Shown here: piece after piece, positions 17,474-26,041 of the stretch | Numbering within the stretch: the first letter of the stretch is position 1 | Layout: the number at the start of each line of letters is the position of its first letter | Assembly: GCF_001443045.1 (NCBI RefSeq) | Contig: NZ_LKPJ01000020.1 | Coordinates: forward strand, 78,466 to 120,167 | From: Burkholderia ambifaria | Lineage (GTDB): Bacteria; Pseudomonadota; Gammaproteobacteria; Burkholderiales; Burkholderiaceae | Direction of reading: 5' to 3' | Length of the DNA: 41,702 bases | The notes under the pieces: generated by a model | Databases searched by the model: none | Told to the model about the DNA's origin: nothing | What the model saw: only the letters and a program-made list of their open reading frames with translations | Made by a program: the position numbers and the translations under genes

Positions 17474-17574
17474 TTTACATTTTTCGGCTGTTTAAGGTTC
17501 TGCCATTGCGTTCGCCGGAAGACTCGCCACGTCGCGTCCGGCGTTCAATCTAACCCCATCATTGTGGAGACAGC

Positions 17575-18903
17575 ATGGACACCGTCATCGATTCCCCGCC
17601 CGTCCCCGACGCGGCACGCAAGCCGCGCATCGGCCTCGCCTGGCAGATCGTCATCGGGCTCGTCATCGGCATTGCAACCGGGTTCGTGTTGAACCGGTTC
17701 CCGCCATTGCGCGAGACGGCCGTATCCGGATTGCTGCAGCCGGCCGGCGACATCTTCATCAAGCTGGTGCGGATGATCGTCGTGCCCATCGTGTTCACGA
17801 GCATGGTGATCGGCATCGCCGGCGTGGGCGACGGCAAGTCGCTCGGCCGCATCGGCCTCAAGACGCTGTTCTATTTCGAGGTGATCACGACGATCGCGAT
17901 CGTCCTCGGGCTCGTGATCGGCAACGTGCTGCAGCCGGGCGTCGGCACCGACATGGCGCAACTCGGGCACACGGACATTTCCCGCTACCAGCAAGCGACG
18001 CAACAGGTGCAGCAGGCGCACCACGGGCTGATGGCGCTGGTGCTCGGCATCATCCCGGACAACATCGTCGCGTCGATGGCGAAGGGCGACCTGCTGCCGG
18101 TGATCTTTTTCTCGCTGCTGTTCGGGCTCGGGCTGCAATCGGTGCCGGAAGAACACCGCAAGCCGGTGATCGCGATGCTCAAGGGCGTCGCCGACGCGAT
18201 GTTCAAGGTGACGAACATGGTGATGCGCTATGCACCCGTCGGCGTGTGCGCGCTGATCGCGGTGACGGTCGCGAGCTTCGGCTTCGGCTCGCTGCTGCCG
18301 TTGCTGAAGCTGGTCGCCGTGACTTACTTTGCAATCCTGCTGTTTGCGATCGTCGTGCTGGGCCTCACCGCGCGGTTGTTCGGCTTTCGCATCCTGACGC
18401 TGCTGCGCGTGATCAAGGACGAACTGATCATCGCGTTCTCGACCTGCAGCTCGGCGACCGTGCTGCCGCAGCTGATGAAGAAGATGGAGGACTACGGCGT
18501 GCCGAAGAGCATCACGACGTTCGTGGTGCCGACCGGCTACACGTTCAACCTCGACGGCGCGTCGATCTATCTCGGCATCGGCACGCTGTTCGTCGCGCAG
18601 CTCTACGGCGTGCATCTCGACTGGCAGCAGCAGATCCTGCTGACGCTGACCATGGTCGTCACGTCGAAGGGTGCCGCGGGCGTACCGGGCTTCATGTTCG
18701 TGATCATGCTCGCGACGCTTGCGAGCGCGGGGCTGCCGCTCGAAGGGCTGGCATTCATCGCCGGCGTCGACCGGATCATGGACATGGGTCGCACGGCGCT
18801 GAACGTCGTCGGCAACGCGCTCGCGCCGCTCGTCATCGCCAAATGGGAAGGCCGGTACGACGCGGAGAAGGGGCGCGCGTACCTCGAATCGCTGCGCGGA
18901 TGA
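17575..18903 (+). CDS. Dicarboxylate/amino acid:cation symporter (DAACS, GltP/DctA-like)
   Basis: A 442-residue carrier. A polar N-terminus (1-22) is followed by multiple membrane helices and the DAACS motifs F-S-T-C-S-S-A-T-V-L-P, T-G-Y-T-F-N-L-D-G-A-S-I-Y and D-M-G-R-T-A-L-N-V-V-G-N. GGAG at 17564-17567 supports ATG 17575. The serine loop (S-T-C-S-S-A-T) differs from the S-S-E-A-A-Y-P form in the two other DAACS carriers of this window, suggesting a different substrate. It is transcribed away from a LysR gene and followed within 53 bp by a class-V PLP enzyme, so it probably supplies that enzyme's amino acid substrate. Confidence 0.88.
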   Translation: MDTVIDSPPVPDAARKPRIGLAWQIVIGLVIGIATGFVLNRFPPLRETAVSGLLQPAGDIFIKLVRMIVVPIVFTSMVIGIAGVGDGKSLGRIGLKTLFYFEVITTIAIVLGLVIGNVLQPGVGTDMAQLGHTDISRYQQATQQVQQAHHGLMALVLGIIPDNIVASMAKGDLLPVIFFSLLFGLGLQSVPEEHRKPVIAMLKGVADAMFKVTNMVMRYAPVGVCALIAVTVASFGFGSLLPLLKLVAVTYFAILLFAIVVLGLTARLFGFRILTLLRVIKDELIIAFSTCSSATVLPQLMKKMEDYGVPKSITTFVVPTGYTFNLDGASIYLGIGTLFVAQLYGVHLDWQQQILLTLTMVVTSKGAAGVPGFMFVIMLATLASAGLPLEGLAFIAGVDRIMDMGRTALNVVGNALAPLVIAKWEGRYDAEKGRAYLESLRG

Positions 18904-18956
18904 ACGCCGCCATGCATGCATCGCACAACATATCGAAGCAGACAGGAGCATCGAAG

Positions 18957-20234
18957 ATGAGCAGTACCCGTGGAGCACTTTTTCCAGACGCATTGATGCA
19001 GCAGGTCAAGTCGCGCTTTCATCACGTCGATCGCGACCTCGATGGTCGCGAGCGGCTGTTCTTCGACAACGCAGGGGGATCGTTCCGGCTGAAGGCCGCG
19101 GTCGAAGCGTACGCGCGGATCGATGCGCTGCCCGATTGCCCGGAGCGCATCCATGAGCGCGCGCTCGACCTCCAGGCGATCCAGTCGCGCGGCGAGGACG
19201 ACGTTCGAACGATCCTGAACGCGCAGGGCGGCACCGTATATGCGTCGCTGACGGCCTCGGGCGCGATGTTCGACATGGTGCGCGCGATCATGGAGAACGT
19301 GCCGGGCACCAATGCGGTAACGACCGTTCTCGAGCATCCGTCGTCCTACGACGCGATGACGGTCTACGCGGAACGGACGGGCAAGACGCTGCGCATCGCG
19401 CCGAGCAATCCGGCGACCGGCGGCGTGGACGTCGATGCGATCGTGTCGCTGGTCGACGCCGATACCGCGCTGCTCAGCGTGATGTATGCATCGAACATCT
19501 CCGGCGCGAAATTCGACATCGAGACGCTCGTCGCGCGTGCGCGCGAGAAGAAGCCCGGGCTGTTCATCATCGTCGATGCGGTTCAGCATGCGCCGCACGG
19601 TGTGATCGACCTGGCGCGCATGCCGGTCGACGGGATCAACTTCGCGCCGTACAAGTTCTTCGGGTGTCGCGGTTCGGGCATCTCGTGGCTGTCGCCGCGC
19701 GCGGCCGCGTTGCCGCATCATCGGCTCGCCGCGAAAGGGCGCGACGTATGGGAGCTGGGCAGCCCGGCGCCTGCGCAGTTTGCGGTGGTGACGTCGATCG
19801 TCGATTACGTCACGTGGATCGGGCGGTATTTCCTCGACTCGGATGATCGGCGCACGTTGTTCGTCGAGGGCATGCAGCGGATCGAACTGCATGAACGCGC
19901 GCTGTTGGCCGCGTTGCTTGATGGGTGCGAGGGGCGTCGCGGGCTGAGGTCGATCGATGGTGTCGAGGTCTATTGGGATCACGACGACCTGACGAAGCGC
20001 GACCTGATCGTCGGGATCGGCTTCGCGAACCTCGAACCGACGCAAGCGGTGCGGGAATACGAGAAGCACGGTGTGATCGTCTATGAACGCGTCGCGTCGA
20101 GTTTGTATTCCGGCCGGATGCTGAAGTCGTTCGGGCTCGGCGGCGCGGTGCGGATATCGCCGCTTCATTGTCATGCGCCGGAGGATATCGCGAGGTTTCT
20201 CGAGGTTACAGAGGTGCTGGCGGCGAGCCGGTGA
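18957..20234 (+). CDS. Aminotransferase class V-fold PLP-dependent enzyme
   Basis: A 425-residue fold-type I PLP enzyme of the class V (cysteine desulfurase/isopenicillin N epimerase-like) group. The cofactor lysine is K233 in A-P-Y-K-F-F-G-C-R-G, and the pyridine-nitrogen aspartate is D207 in I-V-D-A-V-Q-H. ATG 18957 has AGGAG 8 nt upstream. An alternative ATG at 18900 overlaps the carrier stop (ATGA) and would add 19 residues without a clear ribosome site. The reaction could be desulfuration, lyase, epimerase or transaminase chemistry and is not decidable from sequence. Context suggests breakdown of an amino acid imported by the adjacent carrier. Confidence 0.85.
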   Translation: MSSTRGALFPDALMQQVKSRFHHVDRDLDGRERLFFDNAGGSFRLKAAVEAYARIDALPDCPERIHERALDLQAIQSRGEDDVRTILNAQGGTVYASLTASGAMFDMVRAIMENVPGTNAVTTVLEHPSSYDAMTVYAERTGKTLRIAPSNPATGGVDVDAIVSLVDADTALLSVMYASNISGAKFDIETLVARAREKKPGLFIIVDAVQHAPHGVIDLARMPVDGINFAPYKFFGCRGSGISWLSPRAAALPHHRLAAKGRDVWELGSPAPAQFAVVTSIVDYVTWIGRYFLDSDDRRTLFVEGMQRIELHERALLAALLDGCEGRRGLRSIDGVEVYWDHDDLTKRDLIVGIGFANLEPTQAVREYEKHGVIVYERVASSLYSGRMLKSFGLGGAVRISPLHCHAPEDIARFLEVTEVLAASR

Positions 20235-20238
20235 TTGA

Positions 20239-20269
20239 CGACACGGCCCGGGTGATCCGGGCCGTGTCG
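20239..20269 (+). terminator. Perfect 13-bp hairpin after the class-V PLP gene
   Basis: CGACACGGCCCGG (20239-20251) and its exact complement (20257-20269) enclose a 5-nt loop, 4 bp after the stop codon. There is no T tract, so it is a terminator-like or RNA-stabilising structure rather than a textbook intrinsic terminator. Confidence 0.6.
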
Positions 20270-20562
20270 CATTCGGTGCCGTAAAATTCTGCACGTCCGC
20301 GAGCGGTGCGTAGCCGATCGGCGGCAGTTTCGGCATCCAATCGAGATCGAAGCTGTAGCTGGCTGATGACACCGTTTCCAGCTCGATACATGTCCCGACA
20401 TGACATGCGATCTGCGACGACGCGGGTATCGCACAAGACGCAATCATTGACCCGCCGGCGGCTGATTCGCTTTCTATACTGTTTACGTTGACCGAATTAT
20501 CAACGGCATGCGTGCGCCAACAACGCACACGTCCGACAAATCCCGGGGTAAACGAAAACTGC

Positions 20563-20588
20563 ACCGGCCGCAAACGCTTGCGGCCGGT
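20563..20588 (+). promoter_or_regulatory. Perfect 11-bp hairpin upstream of the GYD gene
   Basis: ACCGGCCGCAA (20563-20573), loop ACGC, then TTGCGGCCGGT (20578-20588). It ends 65 bp before the GYD start. No T run follows. It could be a leader structure or the end of an unseen upstream transcript. Confidence 0.45.
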
Positions 20589-20653
20589 CGGTGGAGTTCG
20601 GCCCGTGCATGGGCGAGGGCGCGGGGATGGGCTCCTCAACCATCGGAGGCAAT

Positions 20654-20947
20654 ATGGCGACATACATCGTATTGATGAATTGGACTGACCAAGGTGTGCA
20701 ATCCGTGAAAGACACGGTCCAGCGAGCGAAAGCGTTTCAGGAAGGGGCGCGGGCGATGGGCGTCACCGTCGGCTCGCTCAAATGGACACTTGGGCCTTAC
20801 GACATCGTCGCGACACTCGATGCGCCCGACGACGAAACCGCGACGCGGCTGGGACTGATGCTGGCGCAGTTAGGCAATGTTCGAACCGTCAGCATGCGTG
20901 CTTTCGGCGAAGCGGAAATGGAGAGGATCGTCGGCGGCATGAAGTGA
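20654..20947 (+). CDS. GYD domain-containing protein
   Basis: A small 97-residue protein that looks like the GYD family: M-A-T-Y-I-V-L-M-N-W-T-D-Q-G near the start, then the core L-G-P-Y-D-I-V-A-T-L-D-A-P-D-D, where the usual G-x-Y-D motif appears as G-P-Y-D (about 47-50). The fold is a ferredoxin-like alpha/beta dimer; no catalytic role is established for the family. ATG 20654 is preceded by GGAGG at 20645-20649. The gene is monocistronic, with a hairpin in its leader. Confidence 0.85.
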   Translation: MATYIVLMNWTDQGVQSVKDTVQRAKAFQEGARAMGVTVGSLKWTLGPYDIVATLDAPDDETATRLGLMLAQLGNVRTVSMRAFGEAEMERIVGGMK

Positions 20948-21522
20948 AGCCTTGACGCGCGAGATGCAACCAGCCACCGACAGTGGTGAAACGGGCGCCT
21001 TGGAAGCTGGTTGGTTGTCCTCGCATCGTGGCATCACGGGTATCGCTCACGAGCCAGGCGCCTGCGCAGCTACGCTTTCGGTGGTTAATCCACGACAAGA
21101 AACGGCGCCGCTTATACGGGAAGGTTGTAGTGAGTGGGCAGATTTCCTGCGCGACATCGGTAACCGAATCACGGCCAGCATCTTCGTGCCTCGTGCCTCG
21201 TGCCTCGCGCCGAAACACTCGCAATCATCCGCCTAATCCCGAGTGCGATTGCCGGCTCGCGGTCGGGCTGTTTTCGTGCTCGCGTCGGTCGTCATGGATG
21301 GGGCCGCACTGATCGACGCAAGAGTTGAATTCCGGTCTCGGTCGAAACAGCGGCCGTCTGATCGTGGAGTAGTATTCCCCCAATGTCTGAGTTATTGCTC
21401 GGCCTCTGCGGCGCACAGCCAACTCATCCGTGAGGGCGGCAAGCTCGTTAAAGGATTTGGAAACTGCGTCAACGATACATGTGATGGCGCTGGCCGTGAC
21501 GACGGCATTGATGGGATGCATC
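20948..21522. other. 575-bp interval without a supported gene
   Basis: Short open frames here have no recognisable domains and poor codon bias. A small 7-bp tandem repeat (TCGTGCC, three exact copies plus a TCGCGCC variant) lies at 21184-21211. I see no promoter or mobile-element ends I can support. Confidence 0.5.
21184..21211 (+). repeat. 7-bp tandem repeat TCGTGCC
   Basis: Three exact copies and one copy with a single base change (TCGCGCC), in non-coding DNA between the GYD gene and a small membrane-protein gene. Likely simple repeat noise. Confidence 0.6.
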
Positions 21523-21924
21523 ATGTCAACCGAGTGGAAGCACCGCGTCAGACTGTTTGCCCAGCGTTTCTGGCAGCCGACCAGTGCGTGCATGACCTGC
21601 ATGCCGGGGAGCTGGGGCAATATCATGAGCCTTGCCCACTGGACTATTGCATTTCATACAGGTCTGCTTACTGGAATCCTGGCTGTACTTTTGACTTTCA
21701 CGCCTGCGGCGAAACTCTACGCGCATCGATACGGCAATGCGCTGGTCGTTGGCGTCCTGACAACGTTGGGCGACGCCTACTCGCACACGAGTCACTACCG
21801 TATCCCCTATGTCGAGCACATCGTGACGGGTGCGATTTCAGGTCTCTTGACGCTCGCGGCCTCATATCTCTTCGAAGACCGCGCGCGCCGCCTTCGGGCG
21901 GTATGGGCTCGGGTTTTCGGATAG
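21523..21924 (+). CDS. Hypothetical small membrane protein
   Basis: Not a family I recognise. From ATG 21523 the product has 133 residues. The N-terminus is basic and contains a C-M-T-C pair (about 24-27), followed by hydrophobic segments at about 39-62 and 72-85, a His/Tyr-rich stretch (H-T-S-H-Y, about 88-92), and a third hydrophobic segment at about 102-117 before a basic tail. The same frame is open from GTG 21430 and ATG 21484, so the true start is uncertain. Its amino-acid composition looks coding and membrane-like. It has no operon partner. Confidence 0.55.
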   Translation: MSTEWKHRVRLFAQRFWQPTSACMTCMPGSWGNIMSLAHWTIAFHTGLLTGILAVLLTFTPAAKLYAHRYGNALVVGVLTTLGDAYSHTSHYRIPYVEHIVTGAISGLLTLAASYLFEDRARRLRAVWARVFG

Positions 21925-22143
21925 CTTGTCCACTGACTTTCTGAACCCACCGGGCCGAACGGAAAGAGGCTCTCCGGTGTGGCTACGCTTCATGATTGGG
22001 AGGCTGCGCATGGACAACGGGAACTCGCGATCGTTACATGCCCCAGTGTTAGGAGGCGGCCAGATGCAGCCAATCGTCCGTACACCAAGGTTGACATTCG
22101 AACGTCAGTTAGCAATTTAGCAACGGCCGTTGATTACCATCTC

Positions 22144-22803
22144 TTAGTCTCCGACTCCCGAATATCCAGCACTGCGGGCGACGAAATCCACGAGCACGAC
22201 GACGCTAGCCGCATTTTCAGGGCGATAGATCAAGCGGAACTCGCCGATCCGGTAGCGCCAGAGGCCCTTTAGATTACCTTCCAAGGGCTTCTTCGTGTCT
22301 CCTTGGGCGGTCAGAGGGTCTTCAGATATGCCTGCTATCGCTTCCAGAATGCGGCCTTGCAATTTCTTGTCTACGCTGCCTATTGCCTTCCTGAATGCTG
22401 GACTTAAGCCAATCGTCCAGTTACCGCGCTCGCGGAGATAACGCAGCGGGCGATAAGATGGATCCCATACGGCGAGCAGATGATCGCGTAGATCAACAAA
22501 GTCACCCACCCAATGCACGCTAGGGTACTTGATCAGATCTGTGACTCGAAAAAGTCGCCCACCCAATACTCTCCGGGGTGCCTGCTCTGATCTACTATCC
22601 CACAAGAAAACCGGCCAGACCAATATCATGACAAAGACCGAAGCTGAAAATCTAGCCCACTTCGCTGGTACCGCGGAATAGGTGAGCTCGGCCCTAGTTT
22701 CTCGAAACGTCCTACGCAAGTCTCTCGCCAAAGGCCCTGCCACGGATAGGCCGGTGCCGATCACTATGTACCCCGTCAGGATTGCGGCAGCTAGCGGCGG
22801 CAT
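22144..22803 (-). CDS. Membrane-anchored protein with C-terminal RelE/ParE-like toxin domain
   Basis: The 219-residue protein has two parts. The N-terminal half has two hydrophobic segments (about 6-24 and 48-68) separated by a basic loop. The C-terminal half (about 128-214) has the RelE/ParE layout: a W-x-I-x-x-S start, a helix with K-K-L-Q-G-R-I, then K-P-L-E-G-N-L-K-G-L-W-R-Y-R-I-G-E-F-R-L-I-Y and a final strand ending A-R-S-A-G-Y. Such toxins usually are about 85-100 residues, soluble, act on mRNA or gyrase, and sit beside an antitoxin gene. None is visible here, and membrane fusion is unusual. The start may be ATG 22803 or GTG 22809; neither has a clear Shine-Dalgarno. Confidence 0.7.
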   Translation of the reverse strand: MPPLAAAILTGYIVIGTGLSVAGPLARDLRRTFRETRAELTYSAVPAKWARFSASVFVMILVWPVFLWDSRSEQAPRRVLGGRLFRVTDLIKYPSVHWVGDFVDLRDHLLAVWDPSYRPLRYLRERGNWTIGLSPAFRKAIGSVDKKLQGRILEAIAGISEDPLTAQGDTKKPLEGNLKGLWRYRIGEFRLIYRPENAASVVVLVDFVARSAGYSGVGD

Positions 22804-23149
22804 GGTCACGTGAGAAATTCGTTCTGAATGACCAATTCATTCTAATCTAGAGTGTCGAGTTCGGCACAGGTGGGGCGGCTACGTGCTACTGAAGATTGGG
22901 GTGGTTAACGACAATGGCCTCCTGGCGTATGCCATCGTGCTCAGGTCCACGCCGATTTTCTTCGCGGCCCTCGAGAGTCGGGCCATAGCGACTGAGTTGC
23001 TGCGGCCAGATCCCGCGCTGTAGGCCATCGTGTAGCAGCTTGGCCCCGCACCCGTAGCGCCGACAGCACAATCGAAAGGGAGGCGCGCAAGAGCAGCGCG
23101 TGCCCCTCATTGTGAACGTTAGATTGCTTGAACTCACATGAAGACGTGA
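22804..23149. other. 346-bp interval without a supported gene
   Basis: This is the region upstream of the membrane-anchored RelE-like gene and before a small plus-strand gene. It has short overlapping frames on both strands with no recognisable domain. In particular, I see no antitoxin-like helix-turn-helix or AbrB-type reading frame next to the toxin domain. Confidence 0.5.
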
Positions 23150-23422
23150 ATGCCGCAAACATTCGTGAATGATGAGAATGGCTACCTCGGGTGGGTGCAA
23201 GCGCACCCGAATGGATACGTCGTAAACATTGACAATCCGCAGGTCACTCCTCAGTACCCCATGGTCCATTCAGCCTCTCACCGGTCGATGTCCAGCCCAG
23301 CTCGCACGAACTACACGACCGGGCGCTACTTCAAGGTCTGCTCCGAACAAATCGAAGAACTGGAAGCCTGGGCTCGGAGCAAGTATGGTCGTGCTCTGAC
23401 GAGGTGCCGACAATGCATGTAG
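23150..23422 (+). CDS. Small conserved-looking hypothetical protein with C-terminal CxxC
   Basis: A 90-residue product. It starts F-V-N-D-E-N-G-Y-L-G-W-V-x-A-H-P-N-G-Y-V-V-N and ends K-V-C-S-x-x-x-E-E-L-E-A-W-A-R-S-K-Y-G-R-A-L-T-R-C-R-Q-C-M. From memory, this pattern of an aromatic N-terminal strand, histidine and paired cysteines recurs as a small domain in accessory-region bacterial proteins, sometimes fused to nuclease domains. I cannot name the family with certainty. The Cys/His residues suggest metal binding. The ribosome site is weak. The gene stands alone in a sparse accessory region. Confidence 0.6.
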   Translation: MPQTFVNDENGYLGWVQAHPNGYVVNIDNPQVTPQYPMVHSASHRSMSSPARTNYTTGRYFKVCSEQIEELEAWARSKYGRALTRCRQCM

Positions 23423-23709
23423 CGATTGCTGGATCTCACGTCAACGTCAAAGGTCCGCTTACGGAAAGCGTTTACTTCCGCTTTGGATCGGCTCCCGCCG
23501 GCCGTGTCCGGCAGCCACATGGCCAACTATGGTCGGAGCTAATTGCACCGACTAGCGGCCTTTGACCGTTACTTATCGAGGTGGCTTTGATCGCCACGCG
23601 TGCGCGCCCGCGCGCCGGGCATTCGTCCCGGCGTGCGATTACCCCCTGTCTTTCCCTGCTTGCATCCTATATTTGTCGTTACGGGTTGCGTTGCGAGAGG
23701 AGAAGGGCC

Positions 23710-24222
23710 GTGAATCACATCCACATCGTCCCCACCGTTTCGCGACTGGTGCTTCTGGGACTCATGCTTCAATCGGGCGCCGCGTTGAGCCAGCAGTCAT
23801 TGGACCAGCAACTGGCCGGCGCGTGGACGTATGTCTCGGTCGATACTGTCCGTCCGGATGGCAGCCGCACCCCGATGTACGGGCCCAATCCCCACGGTCT
23901 GGTGATCTTTGACGGCCATGGCCACTACGCGCTGGTGAATTCGCGCGGCGACCTGCCCAAGTACGTATCCAACGATCGAATGAAGGGCAGTGCGGAGGAA
24001 TATCGCGCGGTGGTGCAAGGTTCGATCGCCCACTTTGGTACGTACGTCGTCAACGAAGCAGACAAAACCATCACCTTTCGCATCGATACGAGCACATTTC
24101 CAAACTGGAATGGCGTCGAGCAGCGCAGGCCGTTTGTCCTCTCGGGAGATGAGCTCAGGTGGACGACGCCTGCCGCTTCAGGGGGCGGCTCGGGAGAGGT
24201 TGTGCTAAGGCGAGCCAAATGA
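23710..24222 (+). CDS. Secreted lipocalin-like domain protein
   Basis: From GTG 23710, with AGGAG at 23698-23702 and 7 nt spacing, the product has 170 residues. A signal peptide (about 1-28, ending near A-L-S-Q) precedes a lipocalin-like beta-barrel domain: L-x-G-A-W-T-Y-V-S at the barrel mouth, then G-P-N-P-H-G-L-V-I-F-D-G-H-G-H-Y-A, and a C-terminal L-x-G-D-E-L-R-W-T. This matches the small bacterial lipocalin-like family whose ligands are unknown. Expected location is periplasmic. The frame is open upstream to 23581, but those residues look non-coding. Confidence 0.78.
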   Translation: MNHIHIVPTVSRLVLLGLMLQSGAALSQQSLDQQLAGAWTYVSVDTVRPDGSRTPMYGPNPHGLVIFDGHGHYALVNSRGDLPKYVSNDRMKGSAEEYRAVVQGSIAHFGTYVVNEADKTITFRIDTSTFPNWNGVEQRRPFVLSGDELRWTTPAASGGGSGEVVLRRAK

Positions 24223-24355
24223 CGTCGAGCGTAGGCCGGGTAGTTACCGTCGCGCCTTCTCAGGGATGACCGAACCCGGAGCGAACGGCCACGCCTTGGC
24301 GTGCTGCATCTATACGGGCCAAACAGTTCCCCGCCACCTCTCCCGGCCACTCCCC

Positions 24356-25261
24356 TCAATCGAAATACGGCGCCAACACCCCCTCGATCCAGTCCATGAA
24401 CGCCCGCACGCGCGGCGACAGATTACGCCGATGGGCCACGACGAGCGACGCGGCCAGCGGCTCGGGACGCAGATCCGGCAGCACCTCCACCAACGCACCG
24501 CTTGCGATGTGACTCGCAACCCCTGAATACCCGGCCTGGATCAACCCGATGCCGGCAAGCCCTGCCGCGTGATACGTCTGCACGCTGTTGACCTGCATCG
24601 CGCTCGGCAATGCAAGCGTCGCATAGCCGTCGCCGTCCGGATATTCCCATCCGGGATGTCGGGCACCGAGCGTCAGCGTGTAGTGGACCATCCGGTGCCC
24701 CTGGCCGAGCAGATCATCGAGCGTATGTGGCACACCGTACCGCTCGAGATAACCGGGGCTCGCCGCATTGATCATGCGCAGCCGGCCCAACGGCCGGGCA
24801 ACCAGCGTCTCGTCCACGATCGGCCCGAGACGGATCACGCAATCGAATCCTTCCTGGACGAGATCGACACGCCGATCGGTGCTCGAAAGCTCCAGTTCCA
24901 GTTCGGGATGCGCGGCCATCAGTTGCGGTAATGCGGGAATCACGACGCTGCGCGCGAGCTCGGTCGGCATGTCGACGCGCAACCGTCCCCGCAGGCGGGT
25001 GCCATTGCCGGAGAACATCGATTGCAGTTCCTGCACTTCGGCCAGCAGGTCCCGCGCACGCGAATAGAAGGCGCGTCCGTCTTCGGTCAGCTGCACGCTT
25101 CTCGTGGTCCGATGCAGCAGCGCGACGCCCACGTCGCGCTCGAGCCGGCGGATCACCATCGACACACGTCCTTTCTGGATGCCCAGGCTTTCGGCCGCGC
25201 GCGTGAAGCTCGTCATTTCGGCGACACGGGCAAAGATCAACAGCGCGTCAAGGTTTTGCAT
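24356..25261 (-). CDS. LysR family transcriptional regulator
   Basis: A 301-residue LysR protein of the subgroup starting M-x-x-L-D-A-L-L-I-F-A-R-V-A-E-M-T-S-F-T-R-A-A. The helix-turn-helix spans about 1-60 and the effector domain about 90-295. It is divergent from the flavodoxin-like gene at 25379 across 117 bp, the standard arrangement for controlling its neighbour and itself. The likely targets are the flavodoxin-like and aldo/keto reductase genes, perhaps in response to an electrophile or quinone; the inducer is inferred only. Confidence 0.9.
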   Translation of the reverse strand: MQNLDALLIFARVAEMTSFTRAAESLGIQKGRVSMVIRRLERDVGVALLHRTTRSVQLTEDGRAFYSRARDLLAEVQELQSMFSGNGTRLRGRLRVDMPTELARSVVIPALPQLMAAHPELELELSSTDRRVDLVQEGFDCVIRLGPIVDETLVARPLGRLRMINAASPGYLERYGVPHTLDDLLGQGHRMVHYTLTLGARHPGWEYPDGDGYATLALPSAMQVNSVQTYHAAGLAGIGLIQAGYSGVASHIASGALVEVLPDLRPEPLAASLVVAHRRNLSPRVRAFMDWIEGVLAPYFD

Positions 25262-25378
25262 TGTTCACTCTGGGGGTAACAGAACGTTCAATCGGTCGTC
25301 ATTTATAACTCAATTGCGACTCAGTAGAGTGCTTCCCATGTCGTCGCCCGACGACAACCTGAACGAAAGGGAGCAAGC

Positions 25379-25969
25379 ATGACGCAACACATCACGCCGG
25401 TTAAAGCGGTCGTCGTCTACCACTCGGGCTATGGGCATACCGAACGCATGGCCGCGGCGGTCGCCGAAGGTGCCGGCGCCGCAGTCGTCGCCATCGACGC
25501 CGACGGAAATATTCCACCGGACGCGTGGGAGACGCTTGCCGGCGCCGATGCGATCCTGTTCGGCTCGCCGACCTACATGGGCGGCCCGAGCTGGCAGTTC
25601 AAGAAGTTCGCCGACGCATCGTCGAAGGCCTGGTTCGACGGCGCGTGGCGCAACAAGATCTTCGGCGGCTTTACCAACAGCGCCAGCATCAACGGCGACA
25701 AGCTCAATACGCTCGAATACTTCGTTCTGCTCGCCGGGCAGCACGGCGGCATCTGGGCGAGCATGGACATCAAGCCGGCGAACCTGAAGGCGTCGATGCG
25801 CGACGACCTGAATCGCATGGGCGCCTATATCGCGCCGATGGCGCAGACGCCGGCCGACGCGTCTCCCGACGAGATGTCGGCGGGGGATCTCGAGACGGCG
25901 CGCCGCTATGGCGCGCGCGTCGCAACGATCGCAGGACAGTTTCGGGCAGGACACGCTCGAAACAGCTGA
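25379..25969 (+). CDS. Flavodoxin-like NAD(P)H:quinone oxidoreductase family protein
   Basis: A 196-residue flavodoxin-fold protein near WrbA in size. The FMN phosphate loop is H-S-G-Y-G-H-T-E-R (about 16-24). A second FMN-contact loop is G-S-P-T-Y-M-G-G-P-S (about 62-71). A third has L-L-A-G-Q-H-G-G-I-W (about 116-125). Members reduce quinones by two electrons, protecting from redox cycling in the cytosol. GGGAG lies 6 nt before the ATG. It is the first gene of a two-gene unit with the aldo/keto reductase, divergent from LysR. Confidence 0.88.
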   Translation: MTQHITPVKAVVVYHSGYGHTERMAAAVAEGAGAAVVAIDADGNIPPDAWETLAGADAILFGSPTYMGGPSWQFKKFADASSKAWFDGAWRNKIFGGFTNSASINGDKLNTLEYFVLLAGQHGGIWASMDIKPANLKASMRDDLNRMGAYIAPMAQTPADASPDEMSAGDLETARRYGARVATIAGQFRAGHARNS

Positions 25970-26041
25970 CATCCTGGCGTGCGGCGCGCGCCGGACCGGA
26001 CGCCGCCGCATTCTTCCCAGCCGGTCCAGAAGGAAACGGGC

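Larger units (their letters stand above)
20235..20653. other. 419-bp gene-free interval
   Basis: No convincing gene is visible. The interval holds two strong hairpins (20239-20269 and 20563-20588), annotated separately. A short inverted repeat, GTTGA-N8-TCAAC, lies near 20487-20504 in front of the GYD gene and may belong to its promoter. Confidence 0.6.

Noticed and set aside
17562..18956. A long open frame running through the third DAACS carrier in the +1 phase and into the class-V PLP gene, looking like a 890-residue fusion
   Set aside because: The upstream part is Arg/Ala/Asp-rich shadow translation of the carrier; the true PLP protein starts at 18957 with its own ribosome site.
22886..23269. 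Minus-strand frame next to the RelE-like gene, considered as antitoxin or transposase remnant
   Set aside because: No helix-turn-helix, AbrB, Phd or DDE motif could be recognised and it overlaps the better plus-strand gene at 23150.
24266..24526. Plus-strand frame after the lipocalin-like gene
   Set aside because: It overlaps the 3' end of the LysR gene in antisense and has no recognisable domain.
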